64,000 nt of DNA from Halorubrum aethiopicum (GTDB taxonomy: Archaea; Halobacteriota; Halobacteria; Halobacteriales; Haloferacaceae), in contig NZ_LOAJ01000001.1 of assembly GCF_001542905.1 (NCBI RefSeq), forward strand, positions 1,798,001 to 1,862,000, read 5' to 3'. Positions within the stretch are counted from its first letter, which is position 1, and the number at the start of each line of letters is the position of its first letter. Below, in pieces: positions 42,071 to 50,363 of the stretch. The notes beneath the pieces are model-generated. The model was not told the origin of the DNA and searched no databases. It saw nothing but the letters and a program-made list of their open reading frames with translations. Position numbers and translations under genes: made by a program.

Positions 42071-42892
42071 ATGCAGATGGACTCGGCACCGATTTCAGAC
42101 GCACAGCTCGGAGCGACTAGTGCGAGGGAGACAGTCATCAAGGCCACTGGTCTCACAAAACGATACGGATCTCTGATCCCGTTTAGACGCACCGTCGAGG
42201 TCCTGGACGACGCCTCCCTTCGTGTCGAGCGAGGACAGATCGTCGGGATCATGGGCGAGAATGGCAGTGGAAAATCTACGCTGATGAACATCCTCGCCGG
42301 CGTTCTCGACTACGACGCGGGTGAGGTCGAACGAACCGGCCAGATCGGCTGGTGCCCACAGGAACCACGGCTCTACGATCGTTTGACTGTCGATGAGACG
42401 TTCCAGTTGTTCGGCCGTGCCTACGGGATGAACGACGCCGCGATAGCGGACTCGCGTGCGTGGCTCTTGGACGAATTGGATTTCGAACGATTCCATAACC
42501 GCCAGGTCCGTCATCTCAGCGGCGGGACCCGACAGAAGTTGAATCTCGCAGTCGCACTGATGCACGATCCGGACCTGCTCTTGCTGGACGAACCCTACAC
42601 GGGATTCGACTGGGAGACGTTCTTGGCCTTCTGGGAGTTAGCAGACGATCTCCGTGCTCGTGGTGTTGGAATCGCCATTATTTCCCATATCATCAGCGAA
42701 CACGACAGGTTCGACGTGGTCTACAAACTACGGGACGGAAACCTGACTAGGACGGCGACTGAGTACGACAACCAACCCGCCGGTTCTCGGTCTGATTCGG
42801 CTGCTGAGTCGGGCGCAGATCGCACTGGGACGTCGAACGCTGATGAATTAGGCGCGAATACCTCTGACCAGTGGGGGGACGATCGAGTATGA
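42071..42892 (+). CDS. ABC-2 exporter ATP-binding subunit
   Basis: 273 residues from ATG 42071; an upstream extension of the frame is non-coding. Walker A GENGSGKST at about 62-70, Q-loop WCPQEPRLYD, signature HLSGGTRQKLNLAVAL and Walker B LLLLDEPYTGFDW are all intact. The disordered acidic Ser/Asp C-terminus is unusual but common in haloarchaea. The stop overlaps the next gene's start (ATGA). Two permease genes follow, giving a complete exporter of unknown substrate; divergent to the Lrp-TRASH regulator. Confidence 0.88.
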   Translation: MQMDSAPISDAQLGATSARETVIKATGLTKRYGSLIPFRRTVEVLDDASLRVERGQIVGIMGENGSGKSTLMNILAGVLDYDAGEVERTGQIGWCPQEPRLYDRLTVDETFQLFGRAYGMNDAAIADSRAWLLDELDFERFHNRQVRHLSGGTRQKLNLAVALMHDPDLLLLDEPYTGFDWETFLAFWELADDLRARGVGIAIISHIISEHDRFDVVYKLRDGNLTRTATEYDNQPAGSRSDSAAESGADRTGTSNADELGANTSDQWGDDRV

Positions 42893-43638
42893 ACAGCGCC
42901 CAGCGAGTGACGATCAGCGTCCGTGCGAAAGTGCGGTCGTTCACGGCAAAACCGTTCCTTCTCGTGTTATTCCTGCTCATGCCGATCGTTTCGATTCAGC
43001 TGTATGGATTGAGCGTTGGGGGAATTGCTGATTTCGGTCTCTTTGATACGGAGGTTCCCTTACGGCTTATTGGAAAGATTACCGGGGCTATCTTTGTAAC
43101 CAGCACTCTCGCCGGCATCCTCGGACTATTCCAAAGTCTCAGTGTTCAGAGGGCCGACAGTCGGCTGGTGGTTTCAGGATACCACCGGCTCGAACTCGCG
43201 GCCGCACGATTTGTAACAATCGTCTTCGCAGCTCTGATTGTAGCAGTGGTGACCACTATCTCACTCAAATGGTCGATCGGTGGCCATCTCGCCTCGGCAG
43301 CGATAACGTTGGCTGGGCTGTTCGTAGCTGGTGTGCTCTACGGAGCGCTTGGCGTCCTCATCGGGAGCGTTCTACCACGGTCGCTTGAAGGCTCACTTGT
43401 GCTCGTCGCGCTCGCAGATGTCAGTGCAATCGTCGCAAGCGGGCTCTTCCCCATCAGCGACAGTCTCACCCATCTCTTCCCCCTATCTCATATACACGAT
43501 ATCGTCCTACAAGCCGTGGTTGAAGGGTCAACTGCGACTACCCACGTACTCCCTGTACTCGGCTACCTCCTCGTCGTCATTCTCTTCGCCGTTTTCGCGT
43601 ATGTACAGGCCCTGTCAGCAGGCGGTGATACAGTGTGA
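42889..43638 (+). CDS. ABC-2 exporter permease subunit 1
   Basis: 249 residues from ATG 42889, which overlaps the ATPase stop. Six hydrophobic segments: about 21-40, 60-82, 104-125, 132-155, 163-185 and 222-243. The ABC-2 layout has the first segment preceded by basic residues (RAKVRSFTAKP). Stop and next start overlap (GTGA). Confidence 0.8.
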   Translation: MNSAQRVTISVRAKVRSFTAKPFLLVLFLLMPIVSIQLYGLSVGGIADFGLFDTEVPLRLIGKITGAIFVTSTLAGILGLFQSLSVQRADSRLVVSGYHRLELAAARFVTIVFAALIVAVVTTISLKWSIGGHLASAAITLAGLFVAGVLYGALGVLIGSVLPRSLEGSLVLVALADVSAIVASGLFPISDSLTHLFPLSHIHDIVLQAVVEGSTATTHVLPVLGYLLVVILFAVFAYVQALSAGGDTV

Positions 43639-44378
43639 ACCGACGAACCTCGACCGCAGTCACGATGGGAGTGCGAGAGTTCTATCGAACTCCAGTCCTC
43701 GTCGCCGTCCTCCTCATCCTGCCCGCGTATCTCGTCGGTGCGTTCGTCCTTCTCGTCCCGAAGACAAATATCCCGGTGAGCCTCGGAGAAACGACAGCTA
43801 CTGTCTCTATGCCAGCCTTCGCCACTGTGTTCGAGACGGCTGTCTCAGTTGCTATCCTGTCCGGAATCATAGGATTATTCCTGGTATTGAGTTCAAAAGC
43901 GGCTGACGACCGCCTCCGACTCGCAGGCTATAGCGAGCTTGAACTCATCGTTTCTCGAATCGGGACGTTGGGAACAAGCGTCGTTGTGGTGACTGCGGTC
44001 ACCGTTAGCATCGCCGTTCAAGTGTTCCAGCCAGCTAACTTCTGGACCTTCACGGCGATTGTGGGCCTCCTCGGTCTTACGTACGGTGTCGTGGGCGTTC
44101 TCGTCGGACTTCTGTTCGACAAACTGGGTGGCGTGTATGTGATGCTTCTCGTTCCGTTCTGGGACGTTCACTTCCTACTGTTCCAGGAGACGCTAACATC
44201 CGACCTCCTCTGGTGGGCCGAGTATCTTCCTGGCCACTACGCGACAACGGCACTCTTTGATGCTGCATTCACTGCCGGTGTTGAGATCAATATGATTCTC
44301 GGTATTGTTGGATACGCGGCCGTCCTCACTGTGGTGAGTGCCGTTGTATTCTATCACATGTCTCGGATCAAGTCATAA
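43635..44378 (+). CDS. ABC-2 exporter permease subunit 2
   Basis: 247 residues, GTG start at 43635 overlapping the upstream stop. Six hydrophobic segments in the same order as subunit 1, with similar phrases (ILSGIIGLFLVLSS versus STLAGILGLFQSLS), so the two permeases are paralogues forming a heterodimer with the ATPase. Host-like codon use. Confidence 0.8.
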   Translation: MNRRTSTAVTMGVREFYRTPVLVAVLLILPAYLVGAFVLLVPKTNIPVSLGETTATVSMPAFATVFETAVSVAILSGIIGLFLVLSSKAADDRLRLAGYSELELIVSRIGTLGTSVVVVTAVTVSIAVQVFQPANFWTFTAIVGLLGLTYGVVGVLVGLLFDKLGGVYVMLLVPFWDVHFLLFQETLTSDLLWWAEYLPGHYATTALFDAAFTAGVEINMILGIVGYAAVLTVVSAVVFYHMSRIKS

Positions 44379-44479
44379 ATGAAGGGAACGACGAAAGCTC
44401 GTTCAGACTTCAATTATCTCCGCTAACAAGACTAGAGCCGATCAGATAGGACAATCGCCAAGGGGGATACACGCTCTGT

Positions 44480-44530
44480 ATTCAGCATGACCACCGGGAT
44501 ATGTTGCTGATTGAGGATTTCACCAGAACC
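44480..44530. repeat. Pair of IS-end-like words next to the integrase
   Basis: GCTCTGTATTCAGCATGACC (inverted copy of the GCTGAATACAG word) is followed within 30 bases by GATTGAGGATTTCACCAGAACC, close to GGATTTCAACAGAGCC. Probably a small transposon relic. Confidence 0.4.
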
Positions 44531-44542
44531 AAATTTTTGAGT

Positions 44543-45148
44543 CTATGCGAATCCTGCTTCCTCGAAGGCCTCATTCACGACTTCAGGTGTCGGGGCGTTG
44601 AGGTACGGCTCGATCGCCTGAAAGGAGTCCCACCCGCCGACGGTCATGACGACGCGCGGGTTCACCTGTTTATCGACGAGGAGGCGCTGAGCGAACCGGC
44701 GACGGAGATCGTGGCTCGACACGTGGAGGAAGTCCTCGTCGCCCGTGTTCTCGGCCGCGCGCTCGGCCGTGCGTTTCACCACCGCCCGGACGCCACTCTC
44801 GGAGAGGTCCACGATCGGCTCGTGGCGACCGACGTCTTCGGAAGTGACGTACCGGTGGATGTCGCCCTCGACGTCGCGAGGCAGATAGGCGTCGCGAGGC
44901 TTCCCGCCGTTCCCGGTCGTGTCCTTCCCCTCTGGAACGCGGAGCCGGAAGTGGTCGCCGTCCGGGGTGCGTTTGACGTGTTTCGGTGCGACCTGTGGGA
45001 TCTCGAAAGCGCGGAGCCCGACGAACCCGCCGAGTTGGATCACCAGGTCGTCGCGGATGCTCCCCGAAGCGCGGCGGAGTTCCTCGAGTTCGTCGTCGGT
45101 GAGCCAGCATTTGTACTGGTCCGGCTTCCCGGTGGACTCTAATCGCAT
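44543..45148 (-). CDS. Catalytic-domain-only tyrosine integrase (201 aa)
   Basis: Arg46 in GLRAFEIPQV, His146-Asp-Leu-Arg149 in SSHDLRRRF, Trp173 in GGWDSFQAIEPYL and Tyr182 give the complete catalytic set. The usual ~100-residue N-terminal SAM-like arm-binding domain is absent, so it resembles the short haloarchaeal integrase class. A perfect inverted repeat lies at its start codon. It may have moved the right accessory block (45-55 kb), but no att repeats were found. Confidence 0.85.
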   Translation of the reverse strand: MRLESTGKPDQYKCWLTDDELEELRRASGSIRDDLVIQLGGFVGLRAFEIPQVAPKHVKRTPDGDHFRLRVPEGKDTTGNGGKPRDAYLPRDVEGDIHRYVTSEDVGRHEPIVDLSESGVRAVVKRTAERAAENTGDEDFLHVSSHDLRRRFAQRLLVDKQVNPRVVMTVGGWDSFQAIEPYLNAPTPEVVNEAFEEAGFA

Positions 45149-45151
45149 ACC

Positions 45152-45168
45152 ACCTTCTCAAAGAAGGT
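45152..45168. promoter_or_regulatory. Inverted repeat at the short integrase promoter
   Basis: ACCTTCT CAA AGAAGGT is a 7-base perfect inverted repeat with a three-base centre, ending four bases before the integrase ATG on the minus strand. Likely operator, or an attachment-core palindrome. Confidence 0.4.
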
Positions 45169-45324
45169 AGCACTTAGTACGGCAGAACCGACGAGGGCCC
45201 CGGCGTGATCGGGGCGGATTCAGGGGGTCTGGTGACGACTTGTATAAGAAGTCGTCCACCCTGATTTTTCGTACAGGCGCATCACCGGCGGTAGAATTAG
45301 TAAAAAGCCGACAAAAATATCGGT

Positions 45325-46803
45325 ATGCCCAGTTCTGAATATGAAATTCCCAACGAGCCGGATATAGGCCCAGAAGAAATTGAACCTGAGGTGGACTTCA
45401 ACAATGCTAACCTCACCGATGCGACTCTCTCCAGATCTAACCTCATTGCCGCGAACCTCGAAGAGGCCAATCTCTCTCACGCGGACCTCAAACGGGCGGA
45501 CCTCACCGACGCGAACCTCGAAGGGGCAGATCTGTCTGACGCAGTTCTCTCTGGGGCCGATCTCACCGACGCAGTTCTCTCTGGGGCCGGTCTCACCGAC
45601 GCGAACCTCGGAAGTGTCAATTTCACCGACGCGAACCTCGGAGATACAAACCTCACCGACGCGAACCTCGGAGAGGCCGACCTCTCAGGTGCGATCCTTT
45701 CTGGAGCTAACCTCACCGACACGAACTTACAAGCTGCCAAATTTCCTAGAGTGAACCTATCCAGAACAGATCTTAGCGGCAGGAACTTTCGACATGTCGA
45801 ATTCTTTGATGCTAACCTCAGATACGTCGATCTCACTGGTGCGAGCCTTGAGGATACGGTTTTCACCTCTGCAAACCTCTCAGGAGCCGACCTCACCGAC
45901 GTGAGTCTCGAGGGTGCCAAGCTCACCGATGCCAACCTTACCGGAGCCGATCTTGCCAACGCGAACCTCGAAAATGCCGATCTTGCCAACGCAAACCTCC
46001 AAGATGCTGATCTCACTGACGCGAATCTTGAGGGAGCCAATCTCACCTATGCGAACCTCGAAAGTGCCGATGTTATGATCTCTAACCTCATAGAGGCTGA
46101 CCTCAGACATGCCACCCTTCACCGTACTGCTCTCGACGGTGCCGATCTTCAGAACGCCAACCTGTCACGAACAGATTTACGCGGTGTCAGCTTAGCCGAC
46201 ACGAGTGTGAATCAGGGGACGACAGTCGGTAGAATGTGTCTTAATTTGTCGAGCCCAGACGAGTATGATGAGTTGGCCCAGGGTTATCACGAATTCAAGC
46301 AAGCACTTAGTAGAGAGGGACTCAGCCAGCGGGCACGACGGGCGTGGGCGCTTGAACAGCAGGCACGTACCGCTGAAGCGTGGGAGCGGTTTAAGCAGCA
46401 ATCGATTTTGAGTGTTCGAAATCTGCGGACCCTCAACGACTTGCGTGTGTGGTTATTACCACCTTGGCCCGACCCCGAACTCCGTACACAATTCTTCACA
46501 TCGGTCGGCGGCACACTCTCTCGGTACCTCACGGGATATGGCACCCGACCACTCTACGTCCTCCTGTGGTCGGCGGTAATCCTGTTTGTTACAACTGCCC
46601 TATTCGCACTCGGCCCGGTTCCGGCTGAAGGTTGGGAAGGCGGACCACTATACTACTCAGTTGTTACGTTTGTGACGGCACCGCCCCATCCGCCAAGAGA
46701 TGCGGGTTCTATCACACGGGCAGCCGTGTTACTTGAAACGTATCTCGGGACGGCCCTGATTGTTTTGTTGGGTTACGTACTCGGTACTCGCGAGCGCGTG
46801 TAG
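45325..46803 (+). CDS. Pentapeptide-repeat protein fused to a two-TM pore-like domain
   Basis: 492 residues. From about 27 to 295 the protein is an uninterrupted run of A(D/N)Lxx pentapeptide repeats (ANLTDANLGD and similar), which fold into a right-handed beta helix. A helical linker follows (about 310-385, SREGLSQRARRAWALEQQAR). The C-terminus has two membrane segments (about 405-425 and 465-485) around a pore-like loop, YYSVVTFVTAPPHPP, in the place of an ion-channel filter. The filter does not read TVGYG, so selectivity is open. Similar fusions occur in haloarchaea and bacteria; role unknown, perhaps a membrane-gating effector. The DNA repeats are codon-level direct repeats, not CRISPR. 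Confidence 0.8.
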   Translation: MPSSEYEIPNEPDIGPEEIEPEVDFNNANLTDATLSRSNLIAANLEEANLSHADLKRADLTDANLEGADLSDAVLSGADLTDAVLSGAGLTDANLGSVNFTDANLGDTNLTDANLGEADLSGAILSGANLTDTNLQAAKFPRVNLSRTDLSGRNFRHVEFFDANLRYVDLTGASLEDTVFTSANLSGADLTDVSLEGAKLTDANLTGADLANANLENADLANANLQDADLTDANLEGANLTYANLESADVMISNLIEADLRHATLHRTALDGADLQNANLSRTDLRGVSLADTSVNQGTTVGRMCLNLSSPDEYDELAQGYHEFKQALSREGLSQRARRAWALEQQARTAEAWERFKQQSILSVRNLRTLNDLRVWLLPPWPDPELRTQFFTSVGGTLSRYLTGYGTRPLYVLLWSAVILFVTTALFALGPVPAEGWEGGPLYYSVVTFVTAPPHPPRDAGSITRAAVLLETYLGTALIVLLGYVLGTRERV

Positions 46804-46846
46804 CTGTCCTCTATATTGTATACCAAGTGAAGACTCGTCTAACTAA

Positions 46847-47779
46847 CTACACTTGGTGAAGCGTGGTAGAAACGTCTAATTCATAGAGTGATATATGATC
46901 CAACGCAGATACAGCATGTTTAATTCTGGAAGTGAAGCTCTCGGCAATAAGAATTCCATCAACTGATTGTGACTGATCAGCTGATTTTACACCAACGTAT
47001 CCTAGAAGCTGACCGAGTGCTCGGTCGCCCGCTCGGCCGTATTTGATCTCGATTACTGTTTCACCGTTCTCAGACTCAGCTAGAATATCAACACGACCTG
47101 CCTCGGTTCGAACCTCTCGCTCCGGATTGTACAATCCGAGGGTTCGAATGTTGTTTGCCACCCACTCTTGTATTTGTGATTCTCGTTCTGGCCCGAAAGC
47201 ATCTCCGGAGATATCAACAGTCTCTGTTTCAGAGATCTCCTTGACAAGTGTCTCTATTCGATCTCGATCAGTTGCCAAACTCCCATACTGATTCAGTGTC
47301 ATCGGGGTAGGGATCTGATCGGAACCATTGACCTGGTACCGCTTCGAAAGGTCAGTAACAGACACAGGCGTCCCCCAGTCGAACCAAGATACTGGTCTCC
47401 AGTAGTAGTGATCAGCTACTTTCGCTTCCTCCGCTTCTTGCTCACTAAGGTACCGGAACGTCTGATCTTCATCGTAGCGAATATCTCCTACTTTCCCAAC
47501 CCCAGTGAGATGGCCTTTTCCGGGAGCGTATGCTATCACGATATCATTTTCTTCCATCCCATCACTGTGATGACCAATAAATTTTGAAAGTTGGTTGTTA
47601 TGTGACGGATCACTATCTCGGAATGTCTCAGGATCTACACTTCGAAAGTCTCCCGCACTATCTCCCCATCCGGTGGTGACTATATTGCGATCCAACCAGT
47701 CATCTTCCAAAACACCACCTCGTCCCGCTTTCAGGCACCACCAAGTTGTATCCTCTTCTGTCTGAATTTCAACAGTCAC
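46847..47779 (-). CDS. EVE/PUA-like domain fused to NucS-type PD-(D/E)XK nuclease
   Basis: 310 residues from GTG 47779, chosen because a TATA box lies 24-30 bases upstream; an ATG 15 codons earlier falls on the TATA itself. The N-terminal domain (WWCLKAGRGGVLEDD, NIVTTGWGD, then NDIVIAYAPGKGHLTGVGKV) is EVE/PUA-like and may read modified bases. The C-terminal domain carries the nuclease set: Asp in GRVDILAES, Glu-x-Lys in VIEIKYGRAG, and a Gln/Gly-rich helix DRALGQLLGYVGV, like NucS/DUF91. Such fusions are typical of modification-dependent restriction. Last gene of a run of nuclease genes. Confidence 0.75.
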   Translation of the reverse strand: MTVEIQTEEDTTWWCLKAGRGGVLEDDWLDRNIVTTGWGDSAGDFRSVDPETFRDSDPSHNNQLSKFIGHHSDGMEENDIVIAYAPGKGHLTGVGKVGDIRYDEDQTFRYLSEQEAEEAKVADHYYWRPVSWFDWGTPVSVTDLSKRYQVNGSDQIPTPMTLNQYGSLATDRDRIETLVKEISETETVDISGDAFGPERESQIQEWVANNIRTLGLYNPEREVRTEAGRVDILAESENGETVIEIKYGRAGDRALGQLLGYVGVKSADQSQSVDGILIAESFTSRIKHAVSALDHISLYELDVSTTLHQV

Positions 47780-47798
47780 GTTCTTTATCTGTGGTATG

Positions 47799-47812
47799 AT
47801 GATTATATATTT
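47799..47812 (-). promoter_or_regulatory. TATA box of the EVE-nuclease gene
   Basis: AAAATATATAATC on the minus strand, about 25 bases before GTG 47779. It supports the shorter protein and a separate leaderless transcript. Confidence 0.5.
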
Positions 47813-47850
47813 TCCTACATACACGTGCTGAGTTTATTGACCTCGTGAGC

Positions 47851-48471
47851 TTACGTGTGAGCATCCTGGACGATCCAGCTGATTACGGCGCCCTTCTGGT
47901 GATGTGGGTGGCGGAGACCATCGAACTGTTCTACGGCGACTGTTTCGATGTCGACGTCGAACCAGTACTCGACGTCTATTTTGAACTTCTCAGCAATCCG
48001 ATCCGCTCGTAGTTGCTCATACTCCTCGTTTTCTTCCTCGTAGTAGATACCGAGCAACCCGTATGGGGACGAGAATTCGGATTCTATGAGCTTTTGAGCA
48101 TCCGTGAGTAGTGACGAGGAACTTCGCTCCGGGAACGGACTAAAGACGCTCTTGTACATGTTGGGATCGATGTTCCCATTATCAAGCCGGAACCGGAGGA
48201 GCTTCGCTTCGGTCGGGACCTCAAGATCTCCATCGTGGACCACGAGGTCGCATCTACGCCCGCTTTCCGGATAGCTCACTTCGCGCTCAATGTTGTCAGG
48301 AACGTTGCCTCTGGTAGCGAGTGTATCCAATATCATTTCGAGCTGTCTCTCCTCCTCGAAGGGTCCGATACCTGGATCCCAACGGTCGTGCGTCGCCTTC
48401 TTGTCGATCTCGGGAATTACACTCGCGAAGTCGTTCGTAATCTCTCGGAGTAACTCAGTTGTCTGCGTCAT
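47851..48471 (-). CDS. PD-(D/E)XK-like protein beside the restriction gene
   Basis: 206 residues. GRRCDLVVHDGDLEVPTEAK is a PD-(D/E)XK-type core (Asp, then Glu-Ala-Lys at about 73-93). SSLLTDAQKLIESEFSSPYG forms the following helix, and DVEYWFDVDIETVAVEQFDG the late strands. No extra domain is fused. It starts five bases downstream of the Mrr-like gene, so both proteins probably act together. Whether it cuts DNA or is a nuclease-fold helper is open. Confidence 0.7.
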   Translation of the reverse strand: MTQTTELLREITNDFASVIPEIDKKATHDRWDPGIGPFEEERQLEMILDTLATRGNVPDNIEREVSYPESGRRCDLVVHDGDLEVPTEAKLLRFRLDNGNIDPNMYKSVFSPFPERSSSSLLTDAQKLIESEFSSPYGLLGIYYEEENEEYEQLRADRIAEKFKIDVEYWFDVDIETVAVEQFDGLRHPHHQKGAVISWIVQDAHT

Positions 48472-48476
48472 CCTTG

Positions 48477-49640
48477 TTATCTCTCTAGTCCGACGGCCTT
48501 CTCAATATCTGTGACGACGCGATCAGTGAGTCGACGATCGTCTACGAGTTCGGTCTGAGCGAGGAGTTTCACGAGATCTCCACCGGAGAACAGCCGGTTC
48601 GGGTACGCGGAGAGGTTCTCCTCTTGGGCCTGTTTCGTGTAGTGTGACGTCGTGAAGAATAGTCCGGTCTCCCCGTCTTCGACACGCGAGGCGAGTCGGC
48701 TCAGTTCCTTGCCCGAGACGCTCGATCCCTTGTTCTTAACCTGCGCTTTGAACTCGATCCCGGTGTCGGTCGAACCGAGCGGCGCATCTGGGAGGAGGTC
48801 GATCTGCCCCTCGAGATCCACGCCACGATCGCCACTCGTCGGTGTCTGTTTTACCTGGCTGAAGTTCGGAAGGGTCTCGAGGAGGTACTGAACGAGATAT
48901 TCCATCTTTTCGCCCTTCTTCGGGTCGTCGAGTCGGCTTCGGATGTCGTCGAGGAGGGGCTGATAGTCGGAATCGGGGAGCTGTGCGTCCTTTGAACGGA
49001 TCCGATCTTTGTAGATCGAGTATCTCTGAACGCGTCCACTGTCCACCCATTCGTCCCACGCACCGGGACCACCGACGTCGATACCGGTCCGTGACTTACG
49101 ATGGATCCATTCGAGGTCGACGGTGTCGGCATCGAGGATCGCGAGATCGAAGAGGTAGTTCACGACGGTGTCGTCGCCGTCCTTGTAGCGCTCGATGCTG
49201 ATCTCCGTCAGAATACAGACGCCCTGGAAAGTGATTTCCCCCGAGCGTGGTTTCTCGAAGAGGAGAATCGGCGGAGCGTCTTCACGATCGTCCTGTGCGT
49301 AGGTCTCGCAGTAGTCGGTCTTCACCCACCTGTTCCCGTTTGCGTTCTCCGGGTTGGGGTTGTGCCGGGCTTTCGCATCTCCCCAGTAGCGGACGATTCC
49401 TTCCTCGCGATTGATCACGTCCTCCCACGGGTTCTGCGGGCCCCCTCGCTCTTGACTGGAGACGAAGACGAGGAATTCACGCTCTCCGGTCGTCGAATTC
49501 ACGATCGCGCGGATGCCGCCACTGTTCCGGATTCCGTTGTCGATCGGTCCATTCAGCCACGACTGAAATTCGTCTTTTTCTGGATCCGAGGAGCTACGAT
49601 ACGTTTCGCCGACGACGTACTGCCCTCCATAACCCGGCAT
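48477..49640 (-). CDS. Mrr-type restriction endonuclease with N-terminal DNA-reader domain
   Basis: 387 residues. The N-terminal ~200 (GGQYVVGETYRSSSDPEKDE, FLVFVSSQERGGPQNPWED, VRYWGDAKARHNP, FQGVCILTEISIERYKDG) match the reader domain of AspBHI-type 5-methylcytosine-dependent enzymes as I know it. The C-terminal Mrr-cat fold has GDRGVDLEG, the catalytic EFKAQVKNKG and a following ELSRLASRVEDGETGLFFTT. The protein therefore probably cleaves modified foreign DNA. It heads the nuclease run; a RelE/RHH pair lies just upstream on the same strand. Confidence 0.8.
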   Translation of the reverse strand: MPGYGGQYVVGETYRSSSDPEKDEFQSWLNGPIDNGIRNSGGIRAIVNSTTGEREFLVFVSSQERGGPQNPWEDVINREEGIVRYWGDAKARHNPNPENANGNRWVKTDYCETYAQDDREDAPPILLFEKPRSGEITFQGVCILTEISIERYKDGDDTVVNYLFDLAILDADTVDLEWIHRKSRTGIDVGGPGAWDEWVDSGRVQRYSIYKDRIRSKDAQLPDSDYQPLLDDIRSRLDDPKKGEKMEYLVQYLLETLPNFSQVKQTPTSGDRGVDLEGQIDLLPDAPLGSTDTGIEFKAQVKNKGSSVSGKELSRLASRVEDGETGLFFTTSHYTKQAQEENLSAYPNRLFSGGDLVKLLAQTELVDDRRLTDRVVTDIEKAVGLER

Positions 49641-49707
49641 GTTTTCGCTATCGTGTCTCTTTCAGCCGACCTTGTGAAACCGAGTGGTGTGACAAGTCGA
49701 CTCTCTA

Positions 49708-49971
49708 TCAGGGTGGAAGATGACGATCGTAGACGTTCCGACGGTGACCCACCGCTTCGACACGGAGGAGGTCCTTCGATCGGTCCCACGTGATGATCGC
49801 ACGGTAATCGCCGGCGCGAAGCTTGTAGTACGGATAGTTCGTGAGCGGCTCGAGTCGGTGATCCGTCCACTCGGTCGCTTCGTCGACCTTGTTCATCACG
49901 CGGTCGGCGACCTGTGGATCGAGTCCTTCGAGATGCTCGACCGCCTGCTCGGTGTACTCGACCTCCGTCAT
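49708..49971 (-). CDS. RelE/ParE-type toxin
   Basis: 87 residues: TEVEYTEQAVEHLEGLDPQV, YKLRAGDYRAIITWD and VEAVGHRRNVYDR are classic RelE/ParE features, with the C-terminal RxxVY. It overlaps the RHH antitoxin gene by four bases (ATGA). RelE-type toxins cut mRNA on ribosomes; ParE types act on gyrase. The RAGDYR and GHRRNVY forms favour the RelE group. Confidence 0.88.
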   Translation of the reverse strand: MTEVEYTEQAVEHLEGLDPQVADRVMNKVDEATEWTDHRLEPLTNYPYYKLRAGDYRAIITWDRSKDLLRVEAVGHRRNVYDRHLPP

Positions 49972-50249
49972 TCGTCGCCGTCGAGTCCGAGACGTTCCCG
50001 CACTTCGTCCGCATCGTAAGTCTCACCGCGCTCGGCCTGTTCGCGGCTCTTCTCCAAGTCCTCGAGCGTTTCCTCCGAAAGCGTTGCCGGAGGGTTCACC
50101 CAGTTTCGCAGCGCGTCACGGATGGCCTCGGATTTGCTCGAATACCCGCGGTGCTCCCACTCCTCTTCGATCTGGGTGAGGAGCTTCTCGGGAACTCGAA
50201 CGTTGATCTTCTCCATCCGATCGTCACCGGAGTCCGTGTCGATACTCAT
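49968..50249 (-). CDS. Ribbon-helix-helix antitoxin
   Basis: 93 residues from ATG 50249. A strand-helix-helix core (KINVRVPEKLLTQIEEEWEH, RGYSSKSEAIRDALRNWV) is followed by an acidic C-terminal toxin-binding tail. Overlap with the RelE-like gene and antitoxin-first order are those of a classical pair. It is divergent from the Orc1/Cdc6 gene, with origin-box-like repeats between, so it may help stabilise a replicon. Confidence 0.85.
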   Translation of the reverse strand: MSIDTDSGDDRMEKINVRVPEKLLTQIEEEWEHRGYSSKSEAIRDALRNWVNPPATLSEETLEDLEKSREQAERGETYDADEVRERLGLDGDE

Positions 50250-50290
50250 AGTCTGTGATACAGCGGTGATACACAAAAGGATTCGGGGAA

Positions 50291-50333
50291 GTTGGAACCC
50301 ATCCGGAACCGATCGGAACACTGGGGGTTCCGC
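50291..50333. repeat. Origin-recognition-box-like repeats upstream of orc1/cdc6
   Basis: GTTGGAACCCATCCGGAACC, then GATCGGAACACTGGGGGTTC and C. Several GGAAC/GTTCC words and a G-run are present. The core GGAACCGATCGGAAC followed by a G-rich stretch recurs at 53792. Position directly before an Orc1/Cdc6 gene suggests ORB elements of a replication origin. Confidence 0.45.
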
Positions 50334-50363
50334 TTATGTCCCATCGCCGTCTCGGGGTCAGAC

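Noticed and set aside
45390-46200. Regular short direct repeats resembling CRISPR
   Set aside because: They are in-frame 15-base units of the pentapeptide-repeat protein without unique spacers.
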